A stretch of DNA of 64,000 bases from a virus. The stretch covers positions 25,415 through 89,414 of IMG/VR virus record IMGVR_UViG_3300037148_000025. One strand, written 5' to 3'. This document shows positions 1 to 7,669 of the stretch, one piece after another. Each line of letters starts with the position of its first letter. Positions within the stretch are counted from its first letter, which is position 1. Under the pieces are notes generated by a model. That model was not told the origin of the DNA and ran no database searches. It worked only from the letters and a program-made list of their open reading frames with translations. The translations under genes and the position numbers were made by a program.

Positions 1-2
1 TG

Positions 3-809
3 TTAGAAGCGCCCAAGGTTCCTTCAGATGTGTGGTCGGCACTGTCTGAATCCGAGAAGGCCACAGAAAGTAGCTCCGGTGCTGACTCGCAACTTGTGCA
101 AGGTTCCACAGCAGGTCCAAGATCATCGATGGGGCGCACAGCTACTGGGGCAACTCAGCAAGCAGGTGCAAGTGCAACTCGATTAGATGGTCCTCTGGAC
201 AATTTTATCGAGCAGGTCTTTAAGCCGTGGTTGTACAGACTTGATCAATTAGTGTTCGAATTTTTCTCTGACGATGAAATCTTCCAGATTTTAGGTGTAG
301 AGAAAGGTAAGGACTTCGAATTTGATATGCAGGAATTCCACGATGCAGTAATCGAGTATGAGGTTCTTGCGGGCGCATCGCTGGCAGCGAAGAGAACTAT
401 GAGTCAGTCGATGACCTTGATTACTCAGATTTTTGAGAACCCAACCATTCAGCAGAATCTTGCGGAGATCAATGAAGAGTATATTGACTTTAGAGAAATT
501 CTTAAGATGTGGATGGAAGCGAGTGAGTGGAAGAATTTCAATGATATTGTGAAACCATTGACGCAGGCAATGAAAGCAAAGCAGGCACAAAAATCACAAG
601 CAGCACAACAGCAGGGTAAGCAAGCTACACAATCTGCTATTAGTGCTCAGAATGCTAGTCAGAAAGCGCAGCTTCAAGAGCAATCAATTCAGGGCAGAAT
701 ACAAGAGCGATTGATTGTGGGCGCTGTTTTGAATAGTGCAAAAGGAGAGGCCAACGAGGGTACTCCCGATACGGGGGGTCTTGGTGGTGAAGAACCAACG
801 GTAGAGTAA
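3..809 (+). CDS. Portal protein, C-terminal part (5' truncated)
   Basis: The reading frame is open from the left window edge, so the start lies outside; an internal GTG at 30 is not a convincing start. The visible part has a portal-like segment (TATGATQQAGASATRLDGP, then a hydrophobic helix-rich stretch around FKPWLYRLDQLV), which in phage portals belongs to the crown/stem region of the dodecameric ring through which DNA is packaged. A Gln/Ala-rich tail (KAQKSQAAQQQGKQ) follows, as in many portal barrels. It precedes scaffold and capsid genes, the expected order. The family call rests on motif memory and position. Confidence 0.7.
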   Translation, partial: LEAPKVPSDVWSALSESEKATESSSGADSQLVQGSTAGPRSSMGRTATGATQQAGASATRLDGPLDNFIEQVFKPWLYRLDQLVFEFFSDDEIFQILGVEKGKDFEFDMQEFHDAVIEYEVLAGASLAAKRTMSQSMTLITQIFENPTIQQNLAEINEEYIDFREILKMWMEASEWKNFNDIVKPLTQAMKAKQAQKSQAAQQQGKQATQSAISAQNASQKAQLQEQSIQGRIQERLIVGAVLNSAKGEANEGTPDTGGLGGEEPTVE

Positions 810-813
810 GTAA

Positions 814-849
814 ACCGAACGGTTACTGTTTAGTTTGTAACCGTTCGGT
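814..849 (+). terminator. Perfect 13-bp hairpin after the portal gene
   Basis: Bases 814-826 pair perfectly with 837-849 around a 10-base loop. No run of T follows, so this may be an mRNA processing or stability hairpin and not a full intrinsic terminator. The rest of the gap to 935 holds no gene. Confidence 0.55.
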
Positions 850-935
850 CCTGAATTAAAATTGCCGTCTCTAAAATAACCGATAAATTGCGATGTTATT
901 CGGCGCAAAGACGGCAGCATTCTTAGGAGAAGAGG

Positions 936-1301
936 ATGATAACAACCGAGAATAATTTGAAGACATATGAGCCGGAGATCAGTCTTTCGGCTCAAGAAAT
1001 AGGCGATTTGTCAGGGATTGTTTATCATCCCGGTTTTGCAGTTTTTCAGAAGATTGGAAAATCGACTGTAGACAGGTTTATCTTGGCGTGGCTCAATCAG
1101 AAGACCGATGCAGATATAATCGAAGCGCACAGATCGGCTAAGGTTGCCGCACAGTTGTACACGATGCTCATTAATCGGATTAATCAGGAAGTGACTGATT
1201 ATCGAGACACGGTAAAGGAAAATAGCAAACCAGTTGATTCTGGTGAATCTTTGGACATGGGAGAAATTGCAGCAGAAGACGTTGGGGAGGCGTTTATCTA
1301 A
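936..1301 (+). CDS. Small phage protein between portal and scaffold
   Basis: 121 residues, acidic, mostly helical in appearance, no cysteine-rich or membrane segments. An AGGAGAAGAGG ribosome binding site lies just upstream of the ATG. Its stop overlaps the start of the scaffold gene by one base, implying coupled translation. The slot between portal and scaffold is often occupied by small head-assembly proteins, but I do not recognise the family. Confidence 0.7.
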   Translation: MITTENNLKTYEPEISLSAQEIGDLSGIVYHPGFAVFQKIGKSTVDRFILAWLNQKTDADIIEAHRSAKVAAQLYTMLINRINQEVTDYRDTVKENSKPVDSGESLDMGEIAAEDVGEAFI

Positions 1302-2278
1302 TGGCAGATGAAATTGTAGTAGAGCAGCCTGTAGTAGAGCAGCCTGTAGTAGAGGTTGTAGAGGAGCCTTTGGTAGAGCAGAGGTACACTTATCAGCCCA
1401 AGGATGAAACTGGACGGTCCATAGGTGGGCTTCAAGTAATCAAGTACCATACACAAGAAGAATTAGTAGAGAAGTTCCAAGAGCAGAACACCCTCCTTAT
1501 TCGTAAATTACGTAAAGAGACGCGCAACAATCGTCTTGGCATTCTGGAGGATGAACCTATTTCCGATGATGCCCAACGTTTTACGGGTGCGGTTGAGTTT
1601 AAGCCCCGTGAACTGAGCAATGAGGAGCGTTATGAGATTGCTCATAAACTTTTGGACCCTACCACGGCGTATGAAGCAACAGAGACTTTGATTGAAGCTG
1701 GAGTAGGAGCGCCTCTTAAAGTTATTGGTGAAACTTTACAGGGAGTACAGCAAGATAACATTAAACTTCGTGCAAGAATAGAAGTTGATTCTTTCATTGC
1801 AGAAAACCATGATTATTATAAATGCTCTGAAAATCAGGAAGCAATCATAGCATGGATGCTTCGGTATGATCTTGCCCCAGTTAAAGAGAATTTTCAGAAG
1901 GCATATGACACCCTGAGAGCACAGGGCGTGCTTATTGAGAGCGGTGCCGTTGAGGAGATTCCTGTGGCAGTAGAACCAGTGGTCGTTCCGGTAGTGGAAC
2001 CTGTTGTAGAAGTTGTCCATGAATTGTTACCAGTAGCCGAGATTCCTATCAGGGTTTCAAGTGGGTTGACAAGGGCTAACTCATCAGATGTTGGTGTGGT
2101 TCGTGCTCCCGGAAGCGGGATCGCCTATGAATTTATTCAGGACGGTCAAAAGAAGGTTTTTACCGGACTTGCAGCCGTGCAAGCTATGCCAAGTGACGAG
2201 TATAAGCGTAGACTTCTTACTGACAAGACTTTTGGTGTAGAAGTAGACAAGTTGGAAGCAGCAGCGAGAAAGAGGTAG
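1301..2278 (+). CDS. Putative capsid scaffolding protein
   Basis: 325 residues, strongly acidic, with Val/Glu/Pro-rich repeats at the N-terminus (VVEQPVVEQPVVEVVEEP) and again near residues 225-245, and long charged helices between. Location directly between portal and capsid genes, high charge and low complexity are typical of podovirus scaffolds, which template the procapsid and are then removed. A basic C-terminus (KRRLLTDK, KLEAAARKR) could contact the capsid protein. The role is inferred from context and composition. Confidence 0.65.
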   Translation: MADEIVVEQPVVEQPVVEVVEEPLVEQRYTYQPKDETGRSIGGLQVIKYHTQEELVEKFQEQNTLLIRKLRKETRNNRLGILEDEPISDDAQRFTGAVEFKPRELSNEERYEIAHKLLDPTTAYEATETLIEAGVGAPLKVIGETLQGVQQDNIKLRARIEVDSFIAENHDYYKCSENQEAIIAWMLRYDLAPVKENFQKAYDTLRAQGVLIESGAVEEIPVAVEPVVVPVVEPVVEVVHELLPVAEIPIRVSSGLTRANSSDVGVVRAPGSGIAYEFIQDGQKKVFTGLAAVQAMPSDEYKRRLLTDKTFGVEVDKLEAAARKR

Positions 2279-2281
2279 GAT

Positions 2282-2719
2282 ATGACAATTCGTGAGTATC
2301 AGGAGAAGGATGCTTGCGCGGTCTGCGCTATAAATCGTGCTTGTTTCAAAGATGCAGAACCAGATTCAGAACTTTTAGAGGATTTGAAGAAGTATAAAAC
2401 GTGGGTTGCTGTGGCAGAAAATGGATATATTCAAGGATTTATCTCTGGACATGTTAAACACGGTATACCATACATCGACAATGTTTCTGTTCTTGAACTA
2501 TATAGAGGAATGGGTATAGCAACAGAACTTATAGAGACGTTTGAAAAGAGTTTTAGTTGGCGGGATAGTCTGGGTAATGGTACGGCGTACTGGCTTCAAG
2601 TAGCATCGGACAATCCGGCGCAAAGGTTGTATTTTGATCTTGGATACAGGGTTGAATCTGTAGACGAGAATTTTTATGGCAGGGGAAAACATGCACTATG
2701 CATGCACAAAACTGCTTAG
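2282..2719 (+). CDS. GNAT-family N-acetyltransferase
   Basis: 145 residues with the GNAT fold order: an N-terminal MTIREYQEKD strand/helix, the central YIDNVSVLELYRGMGIATEL segment holding the acetyl-CoA pyrophosphate loop (R-G-M-G-I-A), and a late ASDNPAQRLYFDLGYR motif typical of motif B. It would move an acetyl group from acetyl-CoA to an amine; the substrate cannot be told. It starts 3 bases after the scaffold stop, inside the head operon, so it may act on a virion or host protein during assembly. Confidence 0.85.
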   Translation: MTIREYQEKDACAVCAINRACFKDAEPDSELLEDLKKYKTWVAVAENGYIQGFISGHVKHGIPYIDNVSVLELYRGMGIATELIETFEKSFSWRDSLGNGTAYWLQVASDNPAQRLYFDLGYRVESVDENFYGRGKHALCMHKTA

Positions 2720-2954
2720 CAATAAATTGGTATACGATACGCTTTTTCTATATCGCGTATCATATACATTGGTATCGCAGTGGATTACTGTAGAGCCACC
2801 AAATTAGCGTGAGGGAACTAAAGCCGAAGTCTAGGCTAAAGGCAGTGAAAGCACAGTCGGATTACTGGAGCAATTAACTGACGCAAGGGACTTAAATTCT
2901 TAGTAACTCTTGGAGGAGAAGTTTTAGGAGTTTTTTGTACTAAGGGAAATTACA
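2720..2954 (+). promoter_or_regulatory. Structured untranslated leader of the capsid gene
   Basis: No gene is visible in these 235 bases. A hairpin (2731-2742 with 2755-2766, 11 of 12 pairs) stands first. It is followed by a segment with short complementary blocks (GTGG/CCAC, CCGA/TCGG, GCGT near 2804 with ACGC near 2881) and a direct repeat of GGATTACTG near 2783 and 2859. A good ribosome binding site (GGAGGAG) lies near 2911 and a second purine-rich one just before the ATG at 2955. I do not recognise it as a known riboswitch. Confidence 0.4.
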
Positions 2955-5236
2955 ATGGCTAGTTATTCACCATCAAGTAATGGACAGTCAAATCTGCCTC
3001 AGTCAACGGTCAAGTATTATGATAAAAAGTTCCGCGAGAATCTGAAGGCTTAAAATTTGGGTCTTCTAAAACTTGACTATATCGGTGGAACCGTGCTATA
3101 ATGGACACATTATGGCAGACAATACCGAGGAAAGACAGAATGCTGCAATTAAACAACTTTTCACAACCGCATTCTGAATCCCTAGAGACTAATACGTCAG
3201 GAATTGTAGGAAATTTTACTACGATTAAGATAGAGTCCGATCTGCGTGGTGACATGCAGAGTGAGCCAACAGTGATGTTGGATTCCTAAACACAAATACA
3301 AACACCATTCGTAGCATGTTCCGAACGTTTGGACTTGCCTACAAAGAGTGGTAATCAATATGAACTCTTTATGTATGTACCTATGGCTGCTAACACAACT
3401 CAGACTCTTGAGGGAACTGTTGGGGCAGGTATTTCAGTAAACGTTTTGACTACAACGGCCACCATTGGCGAATATGCAGATTACGCTAACTTTAGCTCGC
3501 TTTCGTTAGCTACGGCGATTAATTAATCGGTTGCCGTTAAATGGTTCTATATCGGTGAACCTCTGCTTAGCAGACAATACCGAGGAAACTTGAATGAAAG
3601 AAAAAACTAAGGCGTATTTAGCAGGATTGTTCGACTCAGAAGGAGATGTGTCTATTAGTAGACATATTTCTAAAGAGAGAACGTACGTTGTTAAAGGTAA
3701 AGAATATACTTACGAAAATTACACTTCATATGGAGTAAGTTTGGCAGTATATAATACATATTTACCTTTAATGAAATATTTAGTTAAGCATTTTGGTGGA
3801 ACATACCGAATGCTACGAAAGGAAACTGAAGTTAGACAAAATGTGTATGCGTGGAAACCGGATGGTTCTAAACATGCACTAAAAGTTCTAAAATTAGTTT
3901 ATCCTTATGTTGCAATTAAGAAGAATCAAGTAAATTTATGTATACAATTTTTAGAACTTGAAGGAGAGACAGTTCCAGAAATTAGAAAAAATTTGTATAA
4001 TGAATGTTTAATTGCAAATTCAAGTTCCGTAACGACTGACACGAACCATATTGTTAAATGGAAAATTAATCTACAAAATGCTTATTTCTCCGCGATTTTT
4101 GATGGAGAGGGAACAGCAGCGGTATACCACGGTCCTACTATTTGGATTGCTAATTCAAATAAAAGCCTTCTGGAAACAGCAAAGATTTTATTTAATGCCA
4201 ATAATGTAACTGGCGGATATAGAAAAAATGCAAAATCAGATAGGTTACCTGAGTATAGAGTTTGCGTTCCTGTAGAGCAAATGGAAAAGTTTATTTTAAG
4301 AATACTCCCGTATTCTACAATAAAGCATGAACAACTTCTTTTGGTACTTGAAGCTTTAAGGGGGGTTTCAAAGGAACGGAAGAAGAAAATTCAAGATAAA
4401 CTTTTTATGATTAAACATCCATTGTCAATAAAGATACAGTCTGGACTCACAAGTGATTGTGAGAATTCTCTAACAGAGATGTTAGAAGATAATAACAATA
4501 TCACGACAATACTGTAGAAAACGTAGCACGTGAACTTGCATATCGTCTTGGCGAATCGCTGAGCGGCCTTGTTCGCGCAACGGCTGACGGTGCGGCAGCG
4601 GTTGATACAAGCGTTCTTACAAAGCTTGCAGCAGGCGCATCACCATCAACCGTATTTACAGCACTGAGTCTTGATCAGATTCGTAATGCTGTGCAGAGTC
4701 TTGCAGGTCGTTCAGTTCGTCCGTTTGACGAAGCAAGCAAGACATTTGTAGGTGTAATTCACCCATTTGCTCTGGGCGATGTTCTAGCTGACGCTACTAA
4801 TAACTCACCTATCGACATCTTGAAGCACACTCCAGTTGGTCTAGCACGTATGGAAGACCTTATTTCTGTTGATTTGACAGAAATGATTGAACTTCCTTCA
4901 ACTGGTGTTCGTTTCTTCCAGACTAACCAAGTTACAACCACACCTAGCTACAATTCTGGCGCTGGTGCATCAATCTTTACTGCTCTTCGTACCTACATCT
5001 TCGGACGTGACGGTATCTTTAGCATTAAGCTTGGAGCACAGGGCGACACAGGCTTTGGCGACGGTGAGTGGAGCAATATTAAGTGTAACGTAGTACAAAA
5101 TGCTGCACCTAGCGTTGCTGATCCTGAAGGGTTGATCCCCGGATGGACTAGCTATCGTGTACATTTCACGACTTCACTTGGTCCTGATACAACAATCAGA
5201 ATCCGTGAGATTGACGCTGCAAGCGCAATTAGCTAA
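2955..5236 (+). CDS. Major capsid protein, split by two group I introns
   Basis: Three exons, 2955-3050, 3299-3519 and 4504-5236, join to 1050 bases (349 residues plus stop) in a single frame. The joined protein reads through NLKA-QTPFVACSERLDLP and SLATAI-DNTVENVAREL, matching the continuous pattern I know from related phage capsid proteins. Unspliced RNA would give only a 32-residue peptide because TAA follows codon 32. It follows scaffold and GNAT genes and precedes a decoration-type protein. The capsid identity rests on family memory and gene order. Splice sites are deduced from P1/P10 pairing and protein continuity. Confidence 0.88.
3051..3298 (+). ncRNA. Group I intron 1 (ORF-less, 248 nt) in the capsid gene
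   Basis: All core helices can be drawn. P1 is exon 3045-3050 with 3060-3065, ending in the U.G splice pair; P3 is 3072-3077 with 3196-3201; P4 is CGGT 3083-3086 with ACCG 3124-3127. P5 is 3094-3103 with 3108-3117 (10 bp); P6a is 3136-3143 with 3169-3176. P7 pairs 3187-3190 with 3234-3237, with A3186 bulged. P9 is 3241-3247 with 3254-3260; P9.1 is 3266-3270 with 3277-3281. P10 pairs exon CAAA (3299-3302) with TTTG (3056-3059). The P3-P5 layout resembles phage T4 td-type (IA) introns. The predicted last base is A, not G. Splicing itself is untested. Confidence 0.85.
3520..4503 (+). ncRNA. Group I intron 2 (984 nt) in the capsid gene, carries a homing endonuclease
   Basis: P1 pairs exon 3514-3519 with 3530-3535 (terminal U.G); P10 pairs exon CGA at 4504-4506 with 3527-3529; P3 is 3541-3547 with 4043-4049. 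P4 is 3553-3556 with 3579-3582, P5 is 3562-3566 with 3570-3574, and P6 is 3584-3591 with 4022-4028. P7 uses GACTG 4034-4038 and CAGTC 4437-4441. P8 is 4050-4061 with 4419-4429, P9 is 4446-4452 with 4457-4463 around GTGA, and P9.1 is 4470-4474 with 4481-4485. It shares P4, J4/5 and P9.1 closely with intron 1. Insertions of about 430 and 357 bases fill L6 and L8. A splice site one base later gives the same protein. Confidence 0.85.
3594..4517 (+). CDS. LAGLIDADG homing endonuclease in intron 2
   Basis: 307 residues with two LAGLIDADG motifs, YLAGLFDSEGD (residues 8-18) and YFSAIFDGEG (164-173), so it should work as a pseudo-symmetric monomer that cuts intron-less capsid genes and spreads the intron. 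The acidic residues at the ends of both motifs (E16/D18 and E172) are present. The ATG sits 3 bases into L6, with GAGGAAA of P4/P6 as ribosome binding site. Residues 144-156 are encoded by P6, P7, P3 and P8 strands, and residues 276-300 by P8, P7, P9 and P9.1. The stop (4515-4517) lies inside exon 3, so it can only be made from unspliced RNA. Confidence 0.92.
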   Translation: MKEKTKAYLAGLFDSEGDVSISRHISKERTYVVKGKEYTYENYTSYGVSLAVYNTYLPLMKYLVKHFGGTYRMLRKETEVRQNVYAWKPDGSKHALKVLKLVYPYVAIKKNQVNLCIQFLELEGETVPEIRKNLYNECLIANSSSVTTDTNHIVKWKINLQNAYFSAIFDGEGTAAVYHGPTIWIANSNKSLLETAKILFNANNVTGGYRKNAKSDRLPEYRVCVPVEQMEKFILRILPYSTIKHEQLLLVLEALRGVSKERKKKIQDKLFMIKHPLSIKIQSGLTSDCENSLTEMLEDNNNITTIL

Positions 5237-5254
5237 GGCTAAGTCTAACTAATT

Positions 5255-5282
5255 ATGTGGGAGAGAGAAATTTCTCCCACAT
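5255..5282 (+). terminator. 10-bp hairpin after the capsid gene
   Basis: ATGTGGGAGA (5255-5264) pairs with TCTCCCACAT (5273-5282). No strong T run follows, so it may be a leaky terminator or 3' stabiliser letting capsid mRNA accumulate above downstream messages. Confidence 0.55.
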
Positions 5283-5300
5283 TATGAAATAGGAGAAAAA

Positions 5301-6287
5301 ATGGGAAACGTACAAGAGTCATATCCGGCTCAAACTACAGGTTTAGGTGTAGCGGCTAAAATCTCTGTTGTAGGTAACTTGGCAGGTGGAAGTTCAGTTC
5401 CGGGATATAACAATGTTGTTCTATCTAAGACTGGTGCTACATATGCTGGAGTAACCTATCCAGAAACATTCCAGCTTAGTCCTAACATTGAAGATGCCGG
5501 TGGAAATGAACTTACGCCGGGCACAGCATATGCTTTGACATCTGTTGCAAGTTCTAGTGGTTCTACTGCGGTGTATACAGGAACAATTGTAGCAGGAGCT
5601 AACGCCCTAGTCGGGAAGACATTCGTTGTTGCAGGTTATGTTGCCGCAGCAAACAATGGAACATTCATCTGTACAGCGAATAATGGTTCTACCACAATCA
5701 CGTTGGAGAATGCAAGTGCTACGTCTGCTACAGCGCAGACAGCAACTGCAACTTCTCAGGAAGTTATTGCAGGTAATGTATACGCTTTAACATCGGCTGC
5801 AAATGCTGTTGGTGCTAATACAGTTTACACAGGAACAGTTGTTGCCGCTGCTCACAGTTTGATTGGTGAAACCTTCGTGGTTGCATCTTTCGGGACTGCG
5901 GCAGATAATGGCACATTTGTTTGTGTGGATAACAACGGAACTACAACTTTAACCCTTGCAAACGCGAATGGCGCAGCGGAGTCGGCTCAAACAGCGACTG
6001 CTACGCAGCAAGTAGCTGTAGGCGAGTATTCACTTACATATGTTGTATATGATTTTAAGACAACTAGCACAGGGACAGACAGCCCCTCAAGCACACCTGA
6101 AGCAATTGTATCAGTTAGTGCAAACGGTCTTTTGACTGCTCTTTATCCGGGCGGGAGTGTGGTAGAAGTATCATACCCAACTTTTGATAATGAGTCTGGT
6201 GTAACCGGGGCAGCATCAGGAAATCCAATGTATAACTTGCCGAAAGACAAGATTTACGCAGAGGTTTCGGTAACCGTATTACCGTAA
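5301..6287 (+). CDS. Putative capsid decoration protein with Ig-like repeats
   Basis: 328 residues. An N-terminal 60-residue domain is followed by two copies of a 75-residue beta module (residues 77-150 and 161-236), each with VYTGT, LxGxTFVV, NNGTFxC and TTxTLxN blocks. A C-terminal segment near 268-292 (VSVSANGLLTALYPGGSVVEV) looks like a bacterial Ig-like group 2 domain. Position right behind the capsid gene suggests an outer-capsid decoration or stabilising protein whose Ig-like arms may bind surfaces. The same beta module recurs in the 12807 and 17913 products. AGGAGAAAAA ribosome binding site. Confidence 0.6.
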   Translation: MGNVQESYPAQTTGLGVAAKISVVGNLAGGSSVPGYNNVVLSKTGATYAGVTYPETFQLSPNIEDAGGNELTPGTAYALTSVASSSGSTAVYTGTIVAGANALVGKTFVVAGYVAAANNGTFICTANNGSTTITLENASATSATAQTATATSQEVIAGNVYALTSAANAVGANTVYTGTVVAAAHSLIGETFVVASFGTAADNGTFVCVDNNGTTTLTLANANGAAESAQTATATQQVAVGEYSLTYVVYDFKTTSTGTDSPSSTPEAIVSVSANGLLTALYPGGSVVEVSYPTFDNESGVTGAASGNPMYNLPKDKIYAEVSVTVLP

Positions 6288-6310
6288 TCGTTCTAATACT
6301 GGAGGGTATT

Positions 6311-6586
6311 ATGATGACACAAAATGATGACGTAGACAATATGGAAGTTCTACGTCATCACAATCGAGCACTGCGCAATGTTAACAAAAGCTTGCGCAGT
6401 GGTCAGAAAAGTTCTCAGGAACATTCAGATGAGTTGTTTTTGGAACTGTGCAAGTCGGAAACAGACAGTCAGATTGCGATGGAAAAAATCAGAGCGTTTG
6501 GCGGGATAGAATGCGGCTCTGGTGATTATAGTTTTATAGTCGATAAGTGCCTACAAGCCTTAAGCGCCATAGACCAAAGCAAATAA
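6311..6586 (+). CDS. Hypothetical small protein
   Basis: 91 residues (a second ATG follows immediately at 6314), preceded by GGAGGGT. Charged and helical with a short coiled-coil-like stretch (EVLRHHNRALRNVNKSLRS). No family recognised; it lies between decoration and head-completion genes. Confidence 0.6.
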   Translation: MMTQNDDVDNMEVLRHHNRALRNVNKSLRSGQKSSQEHSDELFLELCKSETDSQIAMEKIRAFGGIECGSGDYSFIVDKCLQALSAIDQSK

Positions 6587-6612
6587 TCACAGGAAGTTCT
6601 TTAGGAGATAGC

Positions 6613-6798
6613 ATGGCCGGTGAAGGAACTAACTACTTTAATAAAAAGGTTGCACAGTATGAGCCGGTTGTATCTGCGGCTCAGCAAGCAACCGCAAAAC
6701 TTGCAGCGGCAAAACAGGGACTTTCTTTGTTAGGTAAACCTAACATTACTCAGGCAGAAGCAGAAAGTTTAGTTGCTTTGTACGTTCAGGCAGAGTAA
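6613..6798 (+). CDS. Small hypothetical protein (61 residues)
   Basis: The ATG at 6613 with AGGAG seven bases upstream is preferred over the longer open frame from 6547, which overlaps the previous gene. The Ala/Gln-rich helical product (VSAAQQATAKLAAAKQGL) ends just before a terminator. Function unknown; small head-completion or linker proteins are common here. Confidence 0.6.
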   Translation: MAGEGTNYFNKKVAQYEPVVSAAQQATAKLAAAKQGLSLLGKPNITQAEAESLVALYVQAE

Positions 6799-6802
6799 AA
6801 GA

Positions 6803-6830
6803 CGCGGGGCTTCGGCTCCGCGCAAAGTTT
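6803..6830 (+). terminator. Intrinsic terminator with UUCG loop
   Basis: An 8-bp GC-rich stem (6803-6810 with 6815-6822) is capped by TTCG and followed shortly by GTTTT. From here to 6992 there is no gene: AT-rich palindromes (CATATATATG), a GTGGATTACTG block also present near 2781, and GC-rich short repeats near 6890-6935 suggest a structured leader for the next gene. Confidence 0.75.
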
Positions 6831-6992
6831 TCATATATATGAAAAACCATATGATGTGGATTACTGAGTATGGATTAACATATATATGCTTGCGGTCACT
6901 TAGCCCGCGCAGGCGGTTGACTGCACTGCTTTATTCCAAGGGTCGCGGCCTTTATTTTAGAGCAGACACGTTTTTGCAAGCTGGAGGGCTTG

Positions 6993-7643
6993 ATGACAAT
7001 TACACCAGAAGAAGTCCAGAAGCTACAGGGGACACGCCTCGACGCTACGGCACCATGGGACAGCTACAGTGCAGAGTTAGATACTAAGATGACCCCGGAG
7101 TTAGCCGCTCAAGTGGCAGAGTACTCCACAAAGTATTACCAAGATGCTCCATCGAGTAATCAGTCTCAGGAGGTATTGGCAGAGTTAAAAGAAGGAAATG
7201 ACGAGAATGCAAAGCAGTATCAGTGGCTGAAACCGGAAGAGTATGCAGATGTCGAAGCCAGAATCGGTAAGGTAATGACTCATGAGGAGTTCATATATAA
7301 ACTTAGACGAGCCGGTTTAACATGCTTCTATAAGCAGCATCCACAACCGGACAAAGCTGTTTTGTTTGTGTCGCGCACTGGATTTTCTGAAGCTGAAGTA
7401 GCTTGTTGGGCACAAATCGGGCAGATGCCTGAATTATCGATTATGAACTTCGATCGGTATGGTATACCACTTGCAGAGAGGAGACGTGGTTGGCGTACTT
7501 GCCTTCTACAGCTAATGTTGAAAGAAATGATTACAGAGGAGATGGCAAATCGTATATTTGGTAAACCTCGTAGCGATGCGGCGTTTGATAGGTATAATGC
7601 AACGGTACAGGAGATTAGGAAGATTCACACCGGTGTACAGTAA
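6993..7643 (+). CDS. Hypothetical phage protein
   Basis: 216 residues from the ATG at 6993, which has GGAGGG upstream; a TTG three bases earlier is less likely. Soluble and charged, with central YKQHPQPDKAVLFVSR and MNFDRYGIPLAERRRGWRT segments that look conserved. It lies between head and neck genes and probably belongs to the structural module, but I recognise no domain. Confidence 0.65.
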   Translation: MTITPEEVQKLQGTRLDATAPWDSYSAELDTKMTPELAAQVAEYSTKYYQDAPSSNQSQEVLAELKEGNDENAKQYQWLKPEEYADVEARIGKVMTHEEFIYKLRRAGLTCFYKQHPQPDKAVLFVSRTGFSEAEVACWAQIGQMPELSIMNFDRYGIPLAERRRGWRTCLLQLMLKEMITEEMANRIFGKPRSDAAFDRYNATVQEIRKIHTGVQ

Positions 7644-7669
7644 TAGATAGAAAAATAGGAGAGGAGACT

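Noticed and set aside
3073-3102. Promoter-like TTGACT-N18-TATAAT inside intron 1
   Set aside because: Every base of both boxes is already explained by ribozyme pairing (P3 and the 10-bp P5). The spacer is 18, not the usual 17. A dual role cannot be excluded but is not needed.
2955-4690. Intein in the capsid gene
   Set aside because: The interruptions contain in-frame stops and are not continuous with the exon frame. No intein splicing motifs are present; the LAGLIDADG gene has its own start.
2955-5236. Capsid gene read as a pseudogene, or expressed by frameshift or ribosomal bypass
   Set aside because: The interruptions of 248 and 984 bases contain complete group I cores with P1 and P10 at the exact protein junctions, which is far better explained by splicing.
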